A stretch of 64,000 bases of DNA from Phymorhynchus buccinoides (taxonomy: Eukaryota; Mollusca; Gastropoda; Neogastropoda; Raphitomidae): the NCBI GenBank assembly GCA_017654935.2, contig CM065699.1, forward strand, positions 49,514,372 to 49,578,371, in the 5' to 3' direction. Under the pieces are notes generated by a model, which had not been told where the DNA came from, made no database searches, and saw nothing but the letters and a program-made list of their open reading frames with translations. Below are positions 24,601-29,137 of the stretch, one piece after another. The position numbers and the translations under genes are program-made. Position 1 is the stretch's first letter, and the number at the start of each line of letters is the position of its first letter.

Positions 24601-25605
24601 AGATGTTTGGGTTCTATTATTCCTTACACCGCAGTAGGGAAAACTGCAGATTTCTTTTTTTTTACGTTCTGACCATTCTCCGCAACCGTTGTGGCAACTG
24701 ACTATAGCTGTAACAACGGTGACCGGCAACCGAATCGGCAACAAGTGGCAAGATCGCCGCCAGCATCGGCTTAGGCTAGAAAAAGTTAAGACCATCAACA
24801 CACACACACGCGCGACGATTCAGCCGGGAAATGTTCTTTTTGTGCAGTGTAGAGTGGCACAGTGGTAGCGCGTTCGCTTCGTGTCAAGTAAACCCGAGTT
24901 CGAACCTGGGTACAGGGGATGTTTCCTCTCACTTTGCACTAGGCCTTAACAGTCTGAACGTGGAGTCTTTCGGATGAGACGATAAAGCGAGGTCCCGTGT
25001 GCCCATGCACTTAGCACACGTTAATCCCAGTGGCAACGAAAAAGTTGTCATTTGGTCAAAATTCACCCCCCTCCCTTTCCTTCCTCATCAGTCACACAAA
25101 AATCGCTTGCATACAAAAAAAATGTTTTAAATGGGTGGCGGCCTCTGGCTGCGACGCGCTCTCCAGGTGGGAGCAACCTGAATTTCTCAGAGACGCCTTC
25201 AGTGACTATAAAGCACCTAACCTAAGTTTGTTATTTTTGGTTCCGGGTTGAGCTTCTACAGTGGAACCTCCCTTATAAGACCTTCAAAAATCATCCCAAA
25301 TGAGGTCTTTTAAGGGAGGTAATTTTAATGCTTACAAAGAAGGGCAGTGTCTCAGAGAAGTAGGTCTTATATGGGAGGGAGTCTTATAAAGGAGGTTCCA
25401 CTGTACTCTTGTTTTTGTGTTCTCTCAGATCGCGGTTCAAGTGCTGAACCAGATCATCGCCAGGATTCGAGAGCTCCTGCCCAACCTGGAGGCCAACGAG
25501 GAGACGGAGCAGATCAACAAGCACTTCAAGAACACCCTGGAGCACCTCCAGCTCAAAATGGAATCTTCCGACTCCAAGGTGGCCTACGAGGGCCTCGTGC
25601 TGTAA
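2..25605 (+). CDS. VPS35: VPS35, retromer core subunit (3' 12 exons, 5' part outside window)
   Basis: VPS35 is the alpha-solenoid scaffold of retromer. With VPS26 and VPS29 it selects cargo on endosomes for return to the trans-Golgi or plasma membrane, and its C-terminal half binds VPS29. Twelve exons join in phase: 2-178, 4405-4488, 5658-5767, 6036-6132, 7612-7760, 9051-9258, 10930-11085, 15595-15717, 18922-19101, 20574-20810, 22852-22995 and 25429-25605, all with GT/AG borders. They give 613 codons before TAA, matching roughly residue 184 to the end of the 796-residue human protein as I recall it. Landmarks are [66 protein letters not shown] and the C-terminal YEGLVL. The codon for the residue equivalent to human Asp620 (GAC, 20604-20606) is conserved. 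Frame, splice phase and family match agree throughout; the only gap is the missing 5' end. Confidence 0.97.
179..1418 (+). repeat. Exon-tail minisatellite: about 11 extra copies of the VPS35 exon 3' end plus 5' splice site
   Basis: The unit is about 96 bp and holds the last 46 or so bases of the preceding exon (CAGCTGGAGTGCATCGACAT onwards), the GTGAGG donor and some intron. Exon/donor junctions occur at 179, 275, 371, 473, 569, 665, 761, 837, 933, 1197, 1316 and 1411. The 96-bp period is a multiple of three, which makes a long spurious frame in another register. Two units are damaged near 761 and 837, one of them carrying a fragment of a TTAA-type MITE end. Confidence 0.93.
950..1150 (+). 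repeat. 22-bp sub-array inside the exon-tail minisatellite
   Basis: The intron part of the 96-bp unit, of the type CAGGGTTAAGGTGCGCCTGT, is expanded on its own about nine times with T/C alternation at one site. The array therefore expanded at two scales. Confidence 0.85.
1420..1929. mobile_element. TTAA-type MITE, 'CCCCTTGACTGCCA' family
   Basis: Starts TTAACCCCTTGACTGCCA and ends with its complement (GGCAGTCAAGGGGTTA). A second internal end-like segment near 1790-1815 suggests a composite or nested copy. No coding capacity seen. Related copies are at 11817-12029 and 15014-15410. The 1667-1735 part resembles intron segments near 8028, 13522 and 26835. Confidence 0.6.
1930..2161. other. Intron stretch, no gene; LINE-end-like segment
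   Basis: The only notable motif is a GTCAA-repeat followed by a 'tctttattgacaataaa' segment at about 1981-2025, the type of sequence seen at non-LTR element ends. Nothing else supported. Confidence 0.4.
2162..2920. mobile_element. Non-autonomous pogo/Tc1-mariner-like DNA transposon, about 760 bp
   Basis: The left end TACAGGGAAACCCATTTAGT and the right end (complement reads TACAGTGAAACCCGTTTAAT) form inverted repeats bounded by TA. Inside are several 'aacgag' motifs but no transposase frame. The TIR style is that of pogo/Tigger elements; this class is inferred from ends alone. Confidence 0.7.
3041..3087. repeat. GA microsatellite
   Basis: Nearly uninterrupted (GA)n with a few T interruptions, directly before the displaced exon copy. 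Confidence 0.9.
3106..3198 (+). pseudogene. Displaced in-frame copy of the VPS35 exon 1 tail
   Basis: 31 codons, [10 protein letters not shown]... to ...[13 protein letters not shown], aligned to the last 31 residues of window exon 1 with 20 identities by eye. There is no stop, it is the same length, and it ends in the same phase at a GT (GTCGGT). No convincing acceptor is visible upstream, where GA repeat is found. It may be a decayed duplicate exon or a rarely used alternative. Confidence 0.75.
3298..3650 (-). mobile_element. tRNA-derived SINE (family A), reverse orientation
   Basis: On the minus strand it reads from a tRNA-like head with a B-box-like segment (GTTCGAACC type, here read at about 3603-3612) through the body TTTGCACTAGGCCTTACG... 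to the tail ending CACAGAGGCG...TATAGAG. Same family as copies at 7179, 9568, 24847 and 27573. Confidence 0.8.
3888..4035 (+). repeat. Two-copy tandem duplication, about 75 bp
   Basis: The segment around 'ggatttactgatttcagtca' to 'gaattccccgtgcaa' occurs twice, at about 3890-3955 and 3963-4032. No coding sense. Confidence 0.85.
4205..4404. repeat. GT/GTAC microsatellite ending at a VPS35 acceptor
   Basis: About 200 bp of GT dinucleotides with GTACGTGC higher-order repeats. It runs straight into GCAG at 4401-4404, the acceptor of window exon 2. Open frames across it on both strands are low-complexity artefacts. Confidence 0.95.
4405..4488 (+). CDS. VPS35: VPS35 exon (window exon 2)
   Basis: 28 codons, [15 protein letters not shown] to LMECVIQ, phase 0 at both ends, donor GTGGGA. 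The acceptor is unusual: AG sits directly at the end of a GT microsatellite with no pyrimidine tract. Confidence 0.95.
4543..4853. mobile_element. MITE with 'ttttcggactataaggcgat' ends
   Basis: The left end TACCATAATTTTCGGACTAT and the right end (complement TACCATATTTGTCGGACTTT) are inverted repeats bounded by TA. The body (CCTATGCGCCTAATAAACGA and on) recurs at 17627-17865, and related 'aaggcgca' sequence is at 33890-34050. Confidence 0.75.
5130..5575. mobile_element. TTAA-type MITE ('GCTAGAAGAGTTAA' family) interrupted by another element
   Basis: From 'gttcttggttgtccgttgca' to 'ggaagagttaa'. It matches 18307-18553 (intact) and, inverted, 32389-33160 and 47855-48069. It is split by the insertion at 5311-5526. 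Confidence 0.65.
5311..5526. mobile_element. Nested MITE with CAGACCTGTTTAC inverted ends
   Basis: CAGACCTGTTTACTCTAC at the left and GGGGTAAACAGGTCTG at the right. About 216 bp, AT-rich and rich in 'ctactc' motifs, inserted in the TTAA-type element around it. No frame. Confidence 0.75.
5658..5767 (+). CDS. VPS35: VPS35 exon (window exon 3)
   Basis: [20 protein letters not shown] to IIIALID plus two bases of an Arg codon. Acceptor GCGTCAG, donor GTGAAC. It starts in phase 0 and ends in phase 2, completed by the next exon's first base. Confidence 0.95.
6036..6132 (+). CDS. VPS35: VPS35 exon (window exon 4)
   Basis: The first base completes Arg, followed by [20 protein letters not shown] to [10 protein letters not shown]. 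Acceptor GTGTGGCAG, donor GTGCTT. A long CA-rich microsatellite begins within 10 bases of the donor. Confidence 0.95.
6136..6693. repeat. Long CA microsatellite with higher-order repeats
   Basis: (CA)n interspersed with repeated 'cacccgcactcgtgcacatg' and 'catgcatgagcgtgcgc' blocks, just after the VPS35 exon 4 donor. All open frames here, on both strands, are repeat artefacts. Confidence 0.97.
6806..7045 (-). repeat. Dispersed repeat D (about 300-bp family), reverse copy
   Basis: Matches the family seen at 12281-12603, 19139-19456, 19765-19933, 22660-22815 (reverse) and 35316-35617. Shared markers are 'ggcaggagaatggaccggta' and 'agcacagaacttccagaagg'. The class is unknown; a SINE or LINE end is possible. 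Confidence 0.8.
7179..7529 (+). mobile_element. tRNA-derived SINE (family A), full-length copy
   Basis: Head GTGGCACAGTGGTAGCGCGT (A-box-like) and AGTTCGAACCTGGGTAC (B box), then a body with ACTTTGCACTAGGCC and a tail ending in ACCTAATACCTAAT repeats. The best reference copy in the window. Confidence 0.85.
7612..7760 (+). CDS. VPS35: VPS35 exon (window exon 5)
   Basis: [20 protein letters not shown] to [15 protein letters not shown] plus two bases. Acceptor TTTCTGGACCAG, donor GTCAGT. The junction with the next exon makes a His codon. The exon 3' end and donor recur at 8240-8284. Confidence 0.94.
7787..8090 (+). repeat. Intronic repeat paired with 10308-10816
   Basis: 'gatgtcctgaaatgcaggat' through 'ccaggaactttatatttttagg' to 'cccctgccttgcaggatttt' is present here without the element that interrupts the second copy at 10537-10755. 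It begins only about 30 bases after the VPS35 exon 5 donor. Confidence 0.85.
8240..8284 (+). repeat. Displaced copy of the VPS35 exon 5 end and donor
   Basis: 'caaccgcctcaatctcgatc' followed by AGTGAGTTGATTTCTTA reproduces exon 5 bases 7741-7760 and the following intron (AGTCAGTTGATTTCTTA), about 500 bp downstream. The copied donor (GTGAGT) is a better consensus than the real one (GTCAGT). Confidence 0.85.
8792..9023. mobile_element. TTAA-type MITE ('CCCTTTCACCGCCA' family), adjacent to a VPS35 acceptor
   Basis: Left TTAACCTTTTCATCGCCA, right GCATTGAAAGGGTTAA. Its right end is 27 bases from exon 6. Family members are at 11135, 11426, 14650, 31511, 36610 and 49066. TTAA ends suggest a piggyBac-like origin. 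Confidence 0.75.
9051..9258 (+). CDS. VPS35: VPS35 exon (window exon 6)
   Basis: [20 protein letters not shown] to LVPSQEH. The acceptor GTTTTTTCAG lies 27 bases after the end of a TTAA-type MITE; the donor is GTCAGT. The second half of the exon with its donor is copied twice just downstream. Confidence 0.95.
9270..9567 (+). repeat. Two tandem copies of the VPS35 exon 6 tail with donors
   Basis: Segments at about 9310-9413 and 9463-9563 repeat 'cttcgactacaaggggagga' to 'tcgcaggaacatgtcagt', followed by the same intron start, at about 150-bp spacing. A decayed third copy is at 10136-10190. Both near copies keep the GTCAGT donor. Confidence 0.9.
9568..9796 (+). mobile_element. tRNA-derived SINE (family A), internally deleted copy
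   Basis: The head with B box GTTCGAACCTGG runs directly into the body end ('cacacaaaaatcgcatgcaa') and the ACCTAAT tail. About 130 bases of the middle are missing. Confidence 0.8.
9812..9930 (+). pseudogene. Non-LTR reverse transcriptase C-terminal tail, remnant
   Basis: Reads [14 protein letters not shown], then a stop, then [14 protein letters not shown]. This is the 'W N x L P ... F K S x L K T H L' signature found after the RT domain in CR1/RTE-like elements. Plus-strand fragment in a VPS35 intron; the downstream 9930-10110 region ('ttcagcgccgtataaatac') resembles such an element's 3' end. Confidence 0.75.
10308..10816 (+). repeat. Second copy of the 7787-8090 intron repeat, interrupted
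   Basis: Same sequence as 7787-8090, split at 10526-10766 by a small element with an 11-bp target duplication. Confidence 0.85.
10537..10755 (-). mobile_element. SINE-like element of about 219 bp with 11-bp target duplication
   Basis: Flanked by GCCCCTGGGCC at 10526-10536 and 10756-10766; the paralogous copy at 8025-8045 shows the empty site. The second copy is in reverse orientation at 29342-29558. It contains a hairpin-like GCGGTGCCA...GGTTACCGC segment. Confidence 0.75.
10930..11085 (+). CDS. VPS35: VPS35 exon (window exon 7)
   Basis: 52 codons, [20 protein letters not shown] to [11 protein letters not shown], phase 0 at both ends. Acceptor GTCACCAG, donor GTAAGG. Confidence 0.95.
11135..11429. 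mobile_element. TTAA-type MITE ('CCCTTTCACCGCCA' family)
   Basis: TTAACCCTTTCACCGCCA at the left, GGCGAAAGAGTTAA at the right, with a second internal TIR-like start near 11189. It shares its right TTAA with the next, inverted copy. Confidence 0.7.
11426..11624. mobile_element. TTAA-type MITE, inverted neighbour of the previous copy
   Basis: Ends GGCGGTGAAAGGGTTAA at 11624. Its body is the reverse complement of 11189-11420, so the pair can form a hairpin of about 200 bp per arm. Confidence 0.7.
11817..12029. mobile_element. TTAA-type MITE ('CCCCTTGACTGCCA' family)
   Basis: 'gaccccttaactgccgtatg' at the left and 'ctggctgtcaaggggttac' at the right. The body shares 'agtcaagagagttacctccc' with 15014-15410. 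Confidence 0.6.
12281..12603 (+). repeat. Dispersed repeat D, near full-length
   Basis: From 'cttctttttcttcgatcact' through 'aaggcaggagaatggaccgg' to 'tggtatccccaca'. See the copy at 6806. Confidence 0.85.
12650..12990 (+). repeat. Dispersed repeat shared with 26515-26830
   Basis: 'tttcacactgatttcattct' to 'tgtctgtctgtctcgttagc' aligns along its length with the VPS35 3' flank at 26515-26830. Both end in CT-rich then C-rich runs. Confidence 0.8.
13012..13530 (+). pseudogene. Non-LTR retrotransposon 3' end with RT C-terminal tail
   Basis: Encodes [20 protein letters not shown], then [17 protein letters not shown], the post-RT tail of CR1/RTE-like elements. It is followed by a GC-rich 3'UTR and the ending 'gcgctatataagcattatta' with (ATT)n. 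A 5'-truncated insertion in a VPS35 intron. Confidence 0.8.
13650..14628 (+). repeat. 43-bp minisatellite with acceptor-like units, about 22 copies
   Basis: Unit of the form TTCTTTTTCCAGTTTTCCCT followed by TGCTATAGTAGGGAAAGTGCGGG. Each unit holds a pyrimidine tract plus CAG, resembling a 3' splice site. Variants differ at a few sites. Lies in the long intron between VPS35 exons 7 and 8. Confidence 0.95.
14650..14908. mobile_element. TTAA-type MITE ('CCCTTTCACCGCCA' family)
   Basis: TTAACCCTTTCACCGCCAAT at the left; 'ggctggtggcgaaaggggtt' at the right, slightly decayed. Confidence 0.7.
15014..15410. mobile_element. TTAA-type MITE ('CCCCTTGACTGCCA' family)
   Basis: TTAACCCCCTGACTGCCA to 'ctctggcagtcaaggggtta'. 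It ends about 185 bases before VPS35 exon 8; the remaining intron to 15594 shows no feature. Confidence 0.65.
15595..15717 (+). CDS. VPS35: VPS35 exon (window exon 8)
   Basis: 41 codons, [19 protein letters not shown] to RYCQLKEE, phase 0 at both ends. Acceptor TGATTTCAG, donor GTAAGG. The last 67 bases plus donor seed the 115-bp array that follows. Confidence 0.95.
15718..16900 (+). repeat. 115-bp exon-tail array: 10 extra copies of the VPS35 exon 8 3' end plus donor
   Basis: 'caccctaccccccatcgtgt' recurs at 15651 (the real exon), then 15766, 15879, 15994, 16109, 16224, 16339, 16454, 16569, 16682 and 16797: a period of 115, twice 113. Each unit repeats the last 67 exon bases, the GTAAGG donor and 48 intron bases. 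Units are nearly identical; the last has GTAGAG in place of the donor. Confidence 0.97.
16985..17220 (+). repeat. GT microsatellite and LINE-type 3' end
   Basis: GT-rich tract at 16990-17090, then 'tgtgaagcgcttcgggctca' and 'gcgctatataaatgtaatgt' plus (ATT)n at 17158-17220, the usual end of CR1/RTE-like 5'-truncated copies. Confidence 0.7.
17285..17597 (+). repeat. GT microsatellite and second LINE-type 3' end
   Basis: GT/GC-rich repeat 17285-17455, then 'gtaaagcgcactgagctcat' and (ATT)n ending at 17597. Confidence 0.7.
17627..18306. mobile_element. MITE of the 'ttttcggactataaggcgat' family, longer form, with nested pogo-like MITE
   Basis: Left end 'taattttcggactataagg' and 17627-17865 match 4543-4790. 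It continues with about 230 bases absent from that copy, then is interrupted by 18098-18277; 'tcgccttataaacgatggc' follows. The true right end is uncertain. Confidence 0.55.
18098..18277. mobile_element. Pogo-like MITE (CAGTGGAACCTCCC family)
   Basis: TACAGTGCAACCTCCCTTAT at the left, AGGGAGGTTCCACTGTA at the right. Palindromic 180-bp element with TA ends, nested in another MITE. Other members: 23836, 25257, 33513, 43879, 46917, 46949 and 50309. Confidence 0.8.
18307..18553. mobile_element. TTAA-type MITE ('GCTAGAAGAGTTAA' family), intact copy
   Basis: TTAACTCGTCTAGCGCCATG to ATGGTGCTAGAAGAGTTAA, about 247 bp. Confidence 0.75.
18578..18631. repeat. Poly-G run of 54 bases
   Basis: Uninterrupted G. 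The length may be unreliable in the assembly. A LINE-type 3' end with (ATT)n follows at 18745-18841. Confidence 0.9.
18922..19101 (+). CDS. VPS35: VPS35 exon (window exon 9)
   Basis: 60 codons, [17 protein letters not shown] to VAYEFFSQ, phase 0 at both ends. Acceptor TTCCCCGTCAG, donor GTGAGA. Contains the strongly conserved [18 protein letters not shown]. Confidence 0.96.
19139..19456 (+). repeat. Dispersed repeat D, then C/G homopolymer runs
   Basis: Same family as 12281-12603, ending in C-rich runs at 19411-19439 and a G run at 19455-19480. Confidence 0.8.
19765..19933 (+). repeat. Dispersed repeat D, 5'-truncated
   Basis: Begins at 'aaggcaggagaatggaccaa' and ends 'ctgatgtatccatggggg'. 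Confidence 0.75.
19935..20340. mobile_element. TTAA-type MITE ('CTCATTCAAGTCGTTCC' family)
   Basis: TTAACTCATTCAAGTCGTTC to 'gcgatgcgaatgagtca'. The same element is intact at 21677-22062; its left end recurs at 49026-49066. Confidence 0.75.
20574..20810 (+). CDS. VPS35: VPS35 exon (window exon 10, includes Asp620 equivalent)
   Basis: 79 codons, [18 protein letters not shown] to [13 protein letters not shown]. Acceptor GATCCCCGCAG; the donor GTGTTG is weak. The Asp at 20604-20606 aligns with human Asp620, the Parkinson-linked residue. The last six exon bases and following intron are repeated twice downstream. Confidence 0.95.
20805..21003 (+). repeat. About 97-bp tandem copies spanning the VPS35 exon 10 end
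   Basis: The unit begins with the last six exon bases ACCGAG, then GTGTTG and intron to 'catgctgcccgttaa'. The ACCGAGGTGT junction occurs at 20805, about 20900 and about 20997. Each unit also carries part of the dispersed repeat D motif 'gagcgcagatgcatcatgct'. Confidence 0.88.
21507..21613. mobile_element. TTAA-type MITE ('GCTAGAAGAGTTAA' family), right half
   Basis: 'acacatggcagggtgtttgg' to 'gtgctcgaagagttaa'. 5' half missing; preceded by a G run at 21491-21505. Confidence 0.65.
21677..22062. mobile_element. TTAA-type MITE ('CTCATTCAAGTCGTTCC' family), intact
   Basis: TTAA at both ends, with CTCATTC...GAATGAG as short inverted ends. 386 bp, no frame. Confidence 0.8.
22063..22655. other. 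VPS35 intron stretch with no recognised feature
   Basis: Unique-looking AT-moderate sequence. I see no exon, RNA gene or clear repeat end. Confidence 0.5.
22660..22815 (-). repeat. Dispersed repeat D, reverse, ending 36 bases before VPS35 exon 11
   Basis: 'ccgcggggataccggggagt' to 'gcggtccattctcctgcc'. The branch point of this intron must lie in or next to the repeat. Confidence 0.8.
22852..22995 (+). CDS. VPS35: VPS35 exon (window exon 11)
   Basis: 48 codons, [20 protein letters not shown] to [11 protein letters not shown], phase 0 at both ends. Acceptor GATTGACAG, donor GTGGCG. A dispersed repeat ends 36 bases upstream of the acceptor. Confidence 0.95.
23065..23693 (+). mobile_element. 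DNA transposon remnant with CAGGG...CCCTG ends
   Basis: Starts CAGGGTCCTTGAAACCTTGA and ends TGTACGAACCCTG, with paired subterminal motifs 'cctggaaaagtcctggaatt'. It contains a transposase N-terminal remnant. Target duplication unclear (AT-rich flanks). Confidence 0.65.
23395..23603 (+). pseudogene. Transposase N-terminal zinc-finger (BED-like) remnant
   Basis: From [23 protein letters not shown], then [30 protein letters not shown] (23557-23559), and in the same frame [14 protein letters not shown]. The pattern C-x2-C ... H-x?-K/H matches BED-like fingers at the start of hAT-type transposases. The stop sits inside the finger and no catalytic domain follows, so it is dead. Confidence 0.7.
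23836..23998. mobile_element. Pogo-like MITE (CAGTGGAACCTCCC family)
   Basis: TACAGTGGAACCTCCTTTAT to GGGAGGTTCCACTGTA, 163 bp. Confidence 0.85.
24075..24290 (+). repeat. Two-copy tandem duplication, about 105 bp
   Basis: 'agaatttgacaacattgtga' to 'aataatgacgtatgtatg' occurs at about 24090-24168 and 24180-24272, with GT tracts inside. 24300-24840 around it shows no gene. Confidence 0.8.
24847..25226 (+). mobile_element. tRNA-derived SINE (family A)
   Basis: Near full-length copy: GTGGCACAGTGGTAGCGCGT head, GAGTTCGAACCTGGGTACAG B-box region, tail 'actataaagcacctaac'. Confidence 0.85.
25257..25405. mobile_element. Pogo-like MITE 23 bases upstream of the VPS35 terminal exon
   Basis: TACAGTGGAACCTCCCTTAT to AGGAGGTTCCACTGTA. 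Only 'ctcttgtttttgtgttctctcag' type sequence separates it from exon 12. Confidence 0.85.
25429..25605 (+). CDS. VPS35: VPS35 terminal coding exon
   Basis: 58 codons and [23 protein letters not shown] to [12 protein letters not shown]. Acceptor GTGTTCTCTCAG. The YEGLVL end matches the conserved animal VPS35 C-terminus. A pogo-like MITE ends 23 bases upstream. Confidence 0.96.
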   Translation: MAVQVLNQIIARIRELLPNLEANEETEQINKHFKNTLEHLQLKMESSDSKVAYEGLVL

Positions 25606-26210
25606 AGGGTGCGGGGAGCCACTAGGGGGTTGAAAGCAAAATGACTTGGGGGTTCTGTAGGGGGTTGTGTTTTAGCCTCGTGTTGTACAGGGCTGGAAAG
25701 ACCTGGGGTTCTGTAGGGGTTGAAAGCAAAATGACCCTGTGTTTTAGTGTTGTACAGGGCATGAAAGACTAGGGGTTCTGTAGGGGGTTGAAAGCAAAAT
25801 GACCTGTGTTTTAGTGTTGTACAGGGTTGGAAAGACTAGGGGTTCTGTAGGGGGTTGAAAGCAAAATGACCTGTGTTTTAGTGTTGTACAGGGTTGGAAA
25901 GACTAGGGGGTTGAAAGCAAAATGACCTGTGTTTTAGTGTTGTACAGGGCTGGAAAGACTAGGGGTTCTGTAGGGGGTTGAAAGCAAAATGACCTGTGTT
26001 TTAGTGTTGTACAGGGCTGGAAAGACTAGGGGTTCTGTAGGGGTTGAAAGCAAAATAACCTGTGTTTTAGCCTCGTGTTGTACAGGGCTGGAAAGACTAG
26101 GGGTTCTGTAGGGGTTGAAATGAATGACCTGTGTTTTAGTGTTGTACAGGGCTGAAAGACTAGGGGTTCTGTAGGGGTTGAACTGAATGACCCGTGTTCT
26201 GGTGGTGTTA
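25606..26210 (+). repeat. VPS35 3'UTR minisatellite, about 67-bp unit, about 9 copies
   Basis: Unit: 'gactaggggttctgtagggg', 'ttgaaagcaaaatgacctgt', 'gttttagtgttgtacagggc'. Some units read 'agcctcgtgttgtacagggc', close to the exon's own last codons and stop (GGCCTCGTGCTGTAAAGGG), so the array probably grew from the stop-codon region. A further degraded echo is at 26318-26345. Confidence 0.88.
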
Positions 26211-27572
26211 ACGGTTAGAGCACTGGGGCCCTAAAAGGTTGAATACAAATGACCGGTGTTCTGGTGGTTTTCATGTGGCCACGGAAGGGATAAAAATGAA
26301 TCAATGATACACGTTTCAGCCTGGTTTTGTGAAGGGTGCGGGCCTGCTGTGTTGAAAATAATGTCATATTTTTCGGCCTAGAGGGCGCTGTGGTGCGTAA
26401 GGCAATCCCCTCAGCTTTTAGGAAACGTTGCATAAAGGTCCTGCTATTATTAGGTAGCGCACGCAACTCAACTTCAAATGTAATTGGACCTTTTGCGCTG
26501 AAAATCCAGAGAAGTCACACTTCTCAGCATGGGTGCTACTCTGTTTTTTACACCGATTTCATTATTTTTAATTTTACCAGAAACTGAACTTGTTTTTTTA
26601 ATTCATCTAAACAATAAAGACAGAAAATTTGACCACAAGCGATTTGGGGCGTTTTGAACTTGGTTGTTCTATCTTCGAAGTTTACAGAGGCAATGTAATA
26701 ATTTTACAAGGCTTATCAGACTCAAACTGTCTATCTATCATTTTAACTGTCTGTCTGTCTCGTTATCTCTCTCTCTCTCAAGTTGCCCCCCCCCCCCCCC
26801 CCCTGAATCGTCCAACAGGGCTCTGCCCCTATACCCTGCCATGGGTCCCTGGACCCCTGCCTTTCAGTTTGTTTTCATTGTGGGGAGTTTCACCCATGTT
26901 TTTGTGATAGGGCGCAAAACATAATTTGCTTGAGGTACTCACCCTACTAAAACAATTTTTTGGATAATGTGCTAACAGCAGATAAGTGTAGCGTTGGAAC
27001 TGCCGTTAGCCAAAGTCTTGTAGGCCGAAACATGTGGTACTTGACCCGTGTTCTGATGTTTAGCCCAAATACTGGGTGGGGGAGGTTGAAGATAGAGTGT
27101 GTTTGAATGTCCATGGGAACAAAATTACGTTCAAGATGATTGTATGCTTAGATTTGCCAACTCATGCCACCTCTTTTTATGGTAGGTTGATGTGAAAGTC
27201 TGTTCTAGAAAAATTATATAGAACCCCCCCCCCCCCCCCAACTCATTTCGGCAACGTCAGTTCTTTTCTGTCATTTTTGTTTTCTTTTTGTGAAACCTTG
27301 GCCAATCGCTAGTCAGACTTATTTAGAAGCTGTAATCCGCCTTGGAGCTCCCATTCACTAAACCTCGTTGCATCATGGTCAGAAAGTCGGTGAGTAACAA
27401 TAATCTAGAACCAAGCTGTGAAAATGATTTCACTTCTAGGAGAAGGAAGGGGCGTTTCTTTCTTTCAATGTGTTGGTACCTAAATGAGTTGAATAGCGTT
27501 CTTGACCAAATGCTGCACCATGAGAGTTTATGTCCATTTGTAAGGTGAAAATATTGCAGTAAACAGTTTGAG
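26211..27572. other. VPS35 3' flank / intergenic, includes dispersed repeat
   Basis: 26515-26830 is the copy of the 12650-12990 repeat and carries the first AATAAA (26612-26617) after the stop; whether it is used is unknown. A C run lies at 26785-26803. 27000-27570 shows no recognisable feature. Confidence 0.5.
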
Positions 27573-27802
27573 GTGTAGAGTGGCACAGAGTGGTCAACAG
27601 CTTCAGCCAATTTGTGGTCCACGTAAACCCCGATAGCTTTGAACCTGGGCTGAAATTGGGATTTTTTCCATCCACCTCACTTTGCACTAGGCCTTACGGT
27701 TCTGAATGTGGAGTCTTTCGGATGAGGTCCCGTGTGCCCATGCACTTGACACGTTAAGCCCAGTGGCAACAAGAAGTTGTCATTTGGTCAAAATTTTTTT
27801 TT
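27573..27802 (+). mobile_element. tRNA-derived SINE (family A), disrupted, running into the gap
   Basis: GTGTAGAGTGGCACAG head, short insertions, then 'cactttgcactaggccttac' body; cut by the N run. Confidence 0.75.
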
Positions 27803-28302
27803 NNNNNNNNNNNNNNNNNNNNNNNNNNNNNNNNNNNNNNNNNNNNNNNNNNNNNNNNNNNNNNNNNNNNNNNNNNNNNNNNNNNNNNNNNNNNNNNNNN
27901 NNNNNNNNNNNNNNNNNNNNNNNNNNNNNNNNNNNNNNNNNNNNNNNNNNNNNNNNNNNNNNNNNNNNNNNNNNNNNNNNNNNNNNNNNNNNNNNNNNNN
28001 NNNNNNNNNNNNNNNNNNNNNNNNNNNNNNNNNNNNNNNNNNNNNNNNNNNNNNNNNNNNNNNNNNNNNNNNNNNNNNNNNNNNNNNNNNNNNNNNNNNN
28101 NNNNNNNNNNNNNNNNNNNNNNNNNNNNNNNNNNNNNNNNNNNNNNNNNNNNNNNNNNNNNNNNNNNNNNNNNNNNNNNNNNNNNNNNNNNNNNNNNNNN
28201 NNNNNNNNNNNNNNNNNNNNNNNNNNNNNNNNNNNNNNNNNNNNNNNNNNNNNNNNNNNNNNNNNNNNNNNNNNNNNNNNNNNNNNNNNNNNNNNNNNNN
28301 NN
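27803..28302. other. Assembly gap (500 N)
   Basis: Run of N of round length, so probably a placeholder. Frames of X residues across it are meaningless. Confidence 0.99.
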
Positions 28303-28383
28303 CCGACCAACTCGTCCTCGACATAATTTTTTTTATAAATATTTTTTGCTCATCTCTCTCTTTCTGTTTCTCTTTATCTCGTT

Positions 28384-28710
<327 letters not shown>

Positions 28711-29069
28711 GTCTGTCAGTGGGTGCATGTCTGTGTTTGTGTATTATTGTTCGAGGGTGCACTGTGACGACGGTACACGACTCCATTCACACAGCAGTAT
28801 AAACTGCCATCTCAACATCACATTAACCAAATATTATCGCTAATAATTATCATTGACACAGAAAGAGCCATGTGCACGTTTTTCCTAGTCGACGAGTGAA
28901 ACCGAGGACGAAATGACCAGGGCTTGAGGCCGAGTTGACTTGCACCCGAGGCCGAGTTGGCACGAGGCCGACCTGGTAAAAGGCCGAGTTGACTGGCATT
29001 CCTGTGAAATCGCGGGAACTGCGACGTGCCACACCAAACACACGAAAACACAGCTGCAGCAGTAACGAA

Positions 29070-29137
29070 ATGGGTGACCTCAGTCTCTATCAGACGTTGG
29101 GCAGAAAAATCGGCATTATGGATCAAAGTATTTTGAG
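29070..29137 (+). CDS. ORC6: ORC6 exon 1 with start codon
   Basis: 22 codons plus two bases: MGDLSLYQTLGRKIGIMDQS, ILR. It parallels the human start MGSELIGRLAPRLGL...MLR in length and pattern, and the AG end plus the G of exon 2 makes the expected Arg before KAAEL. Donor GTAGAC. The ATG is preceded by AACGAA. Confidence 0.85.
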
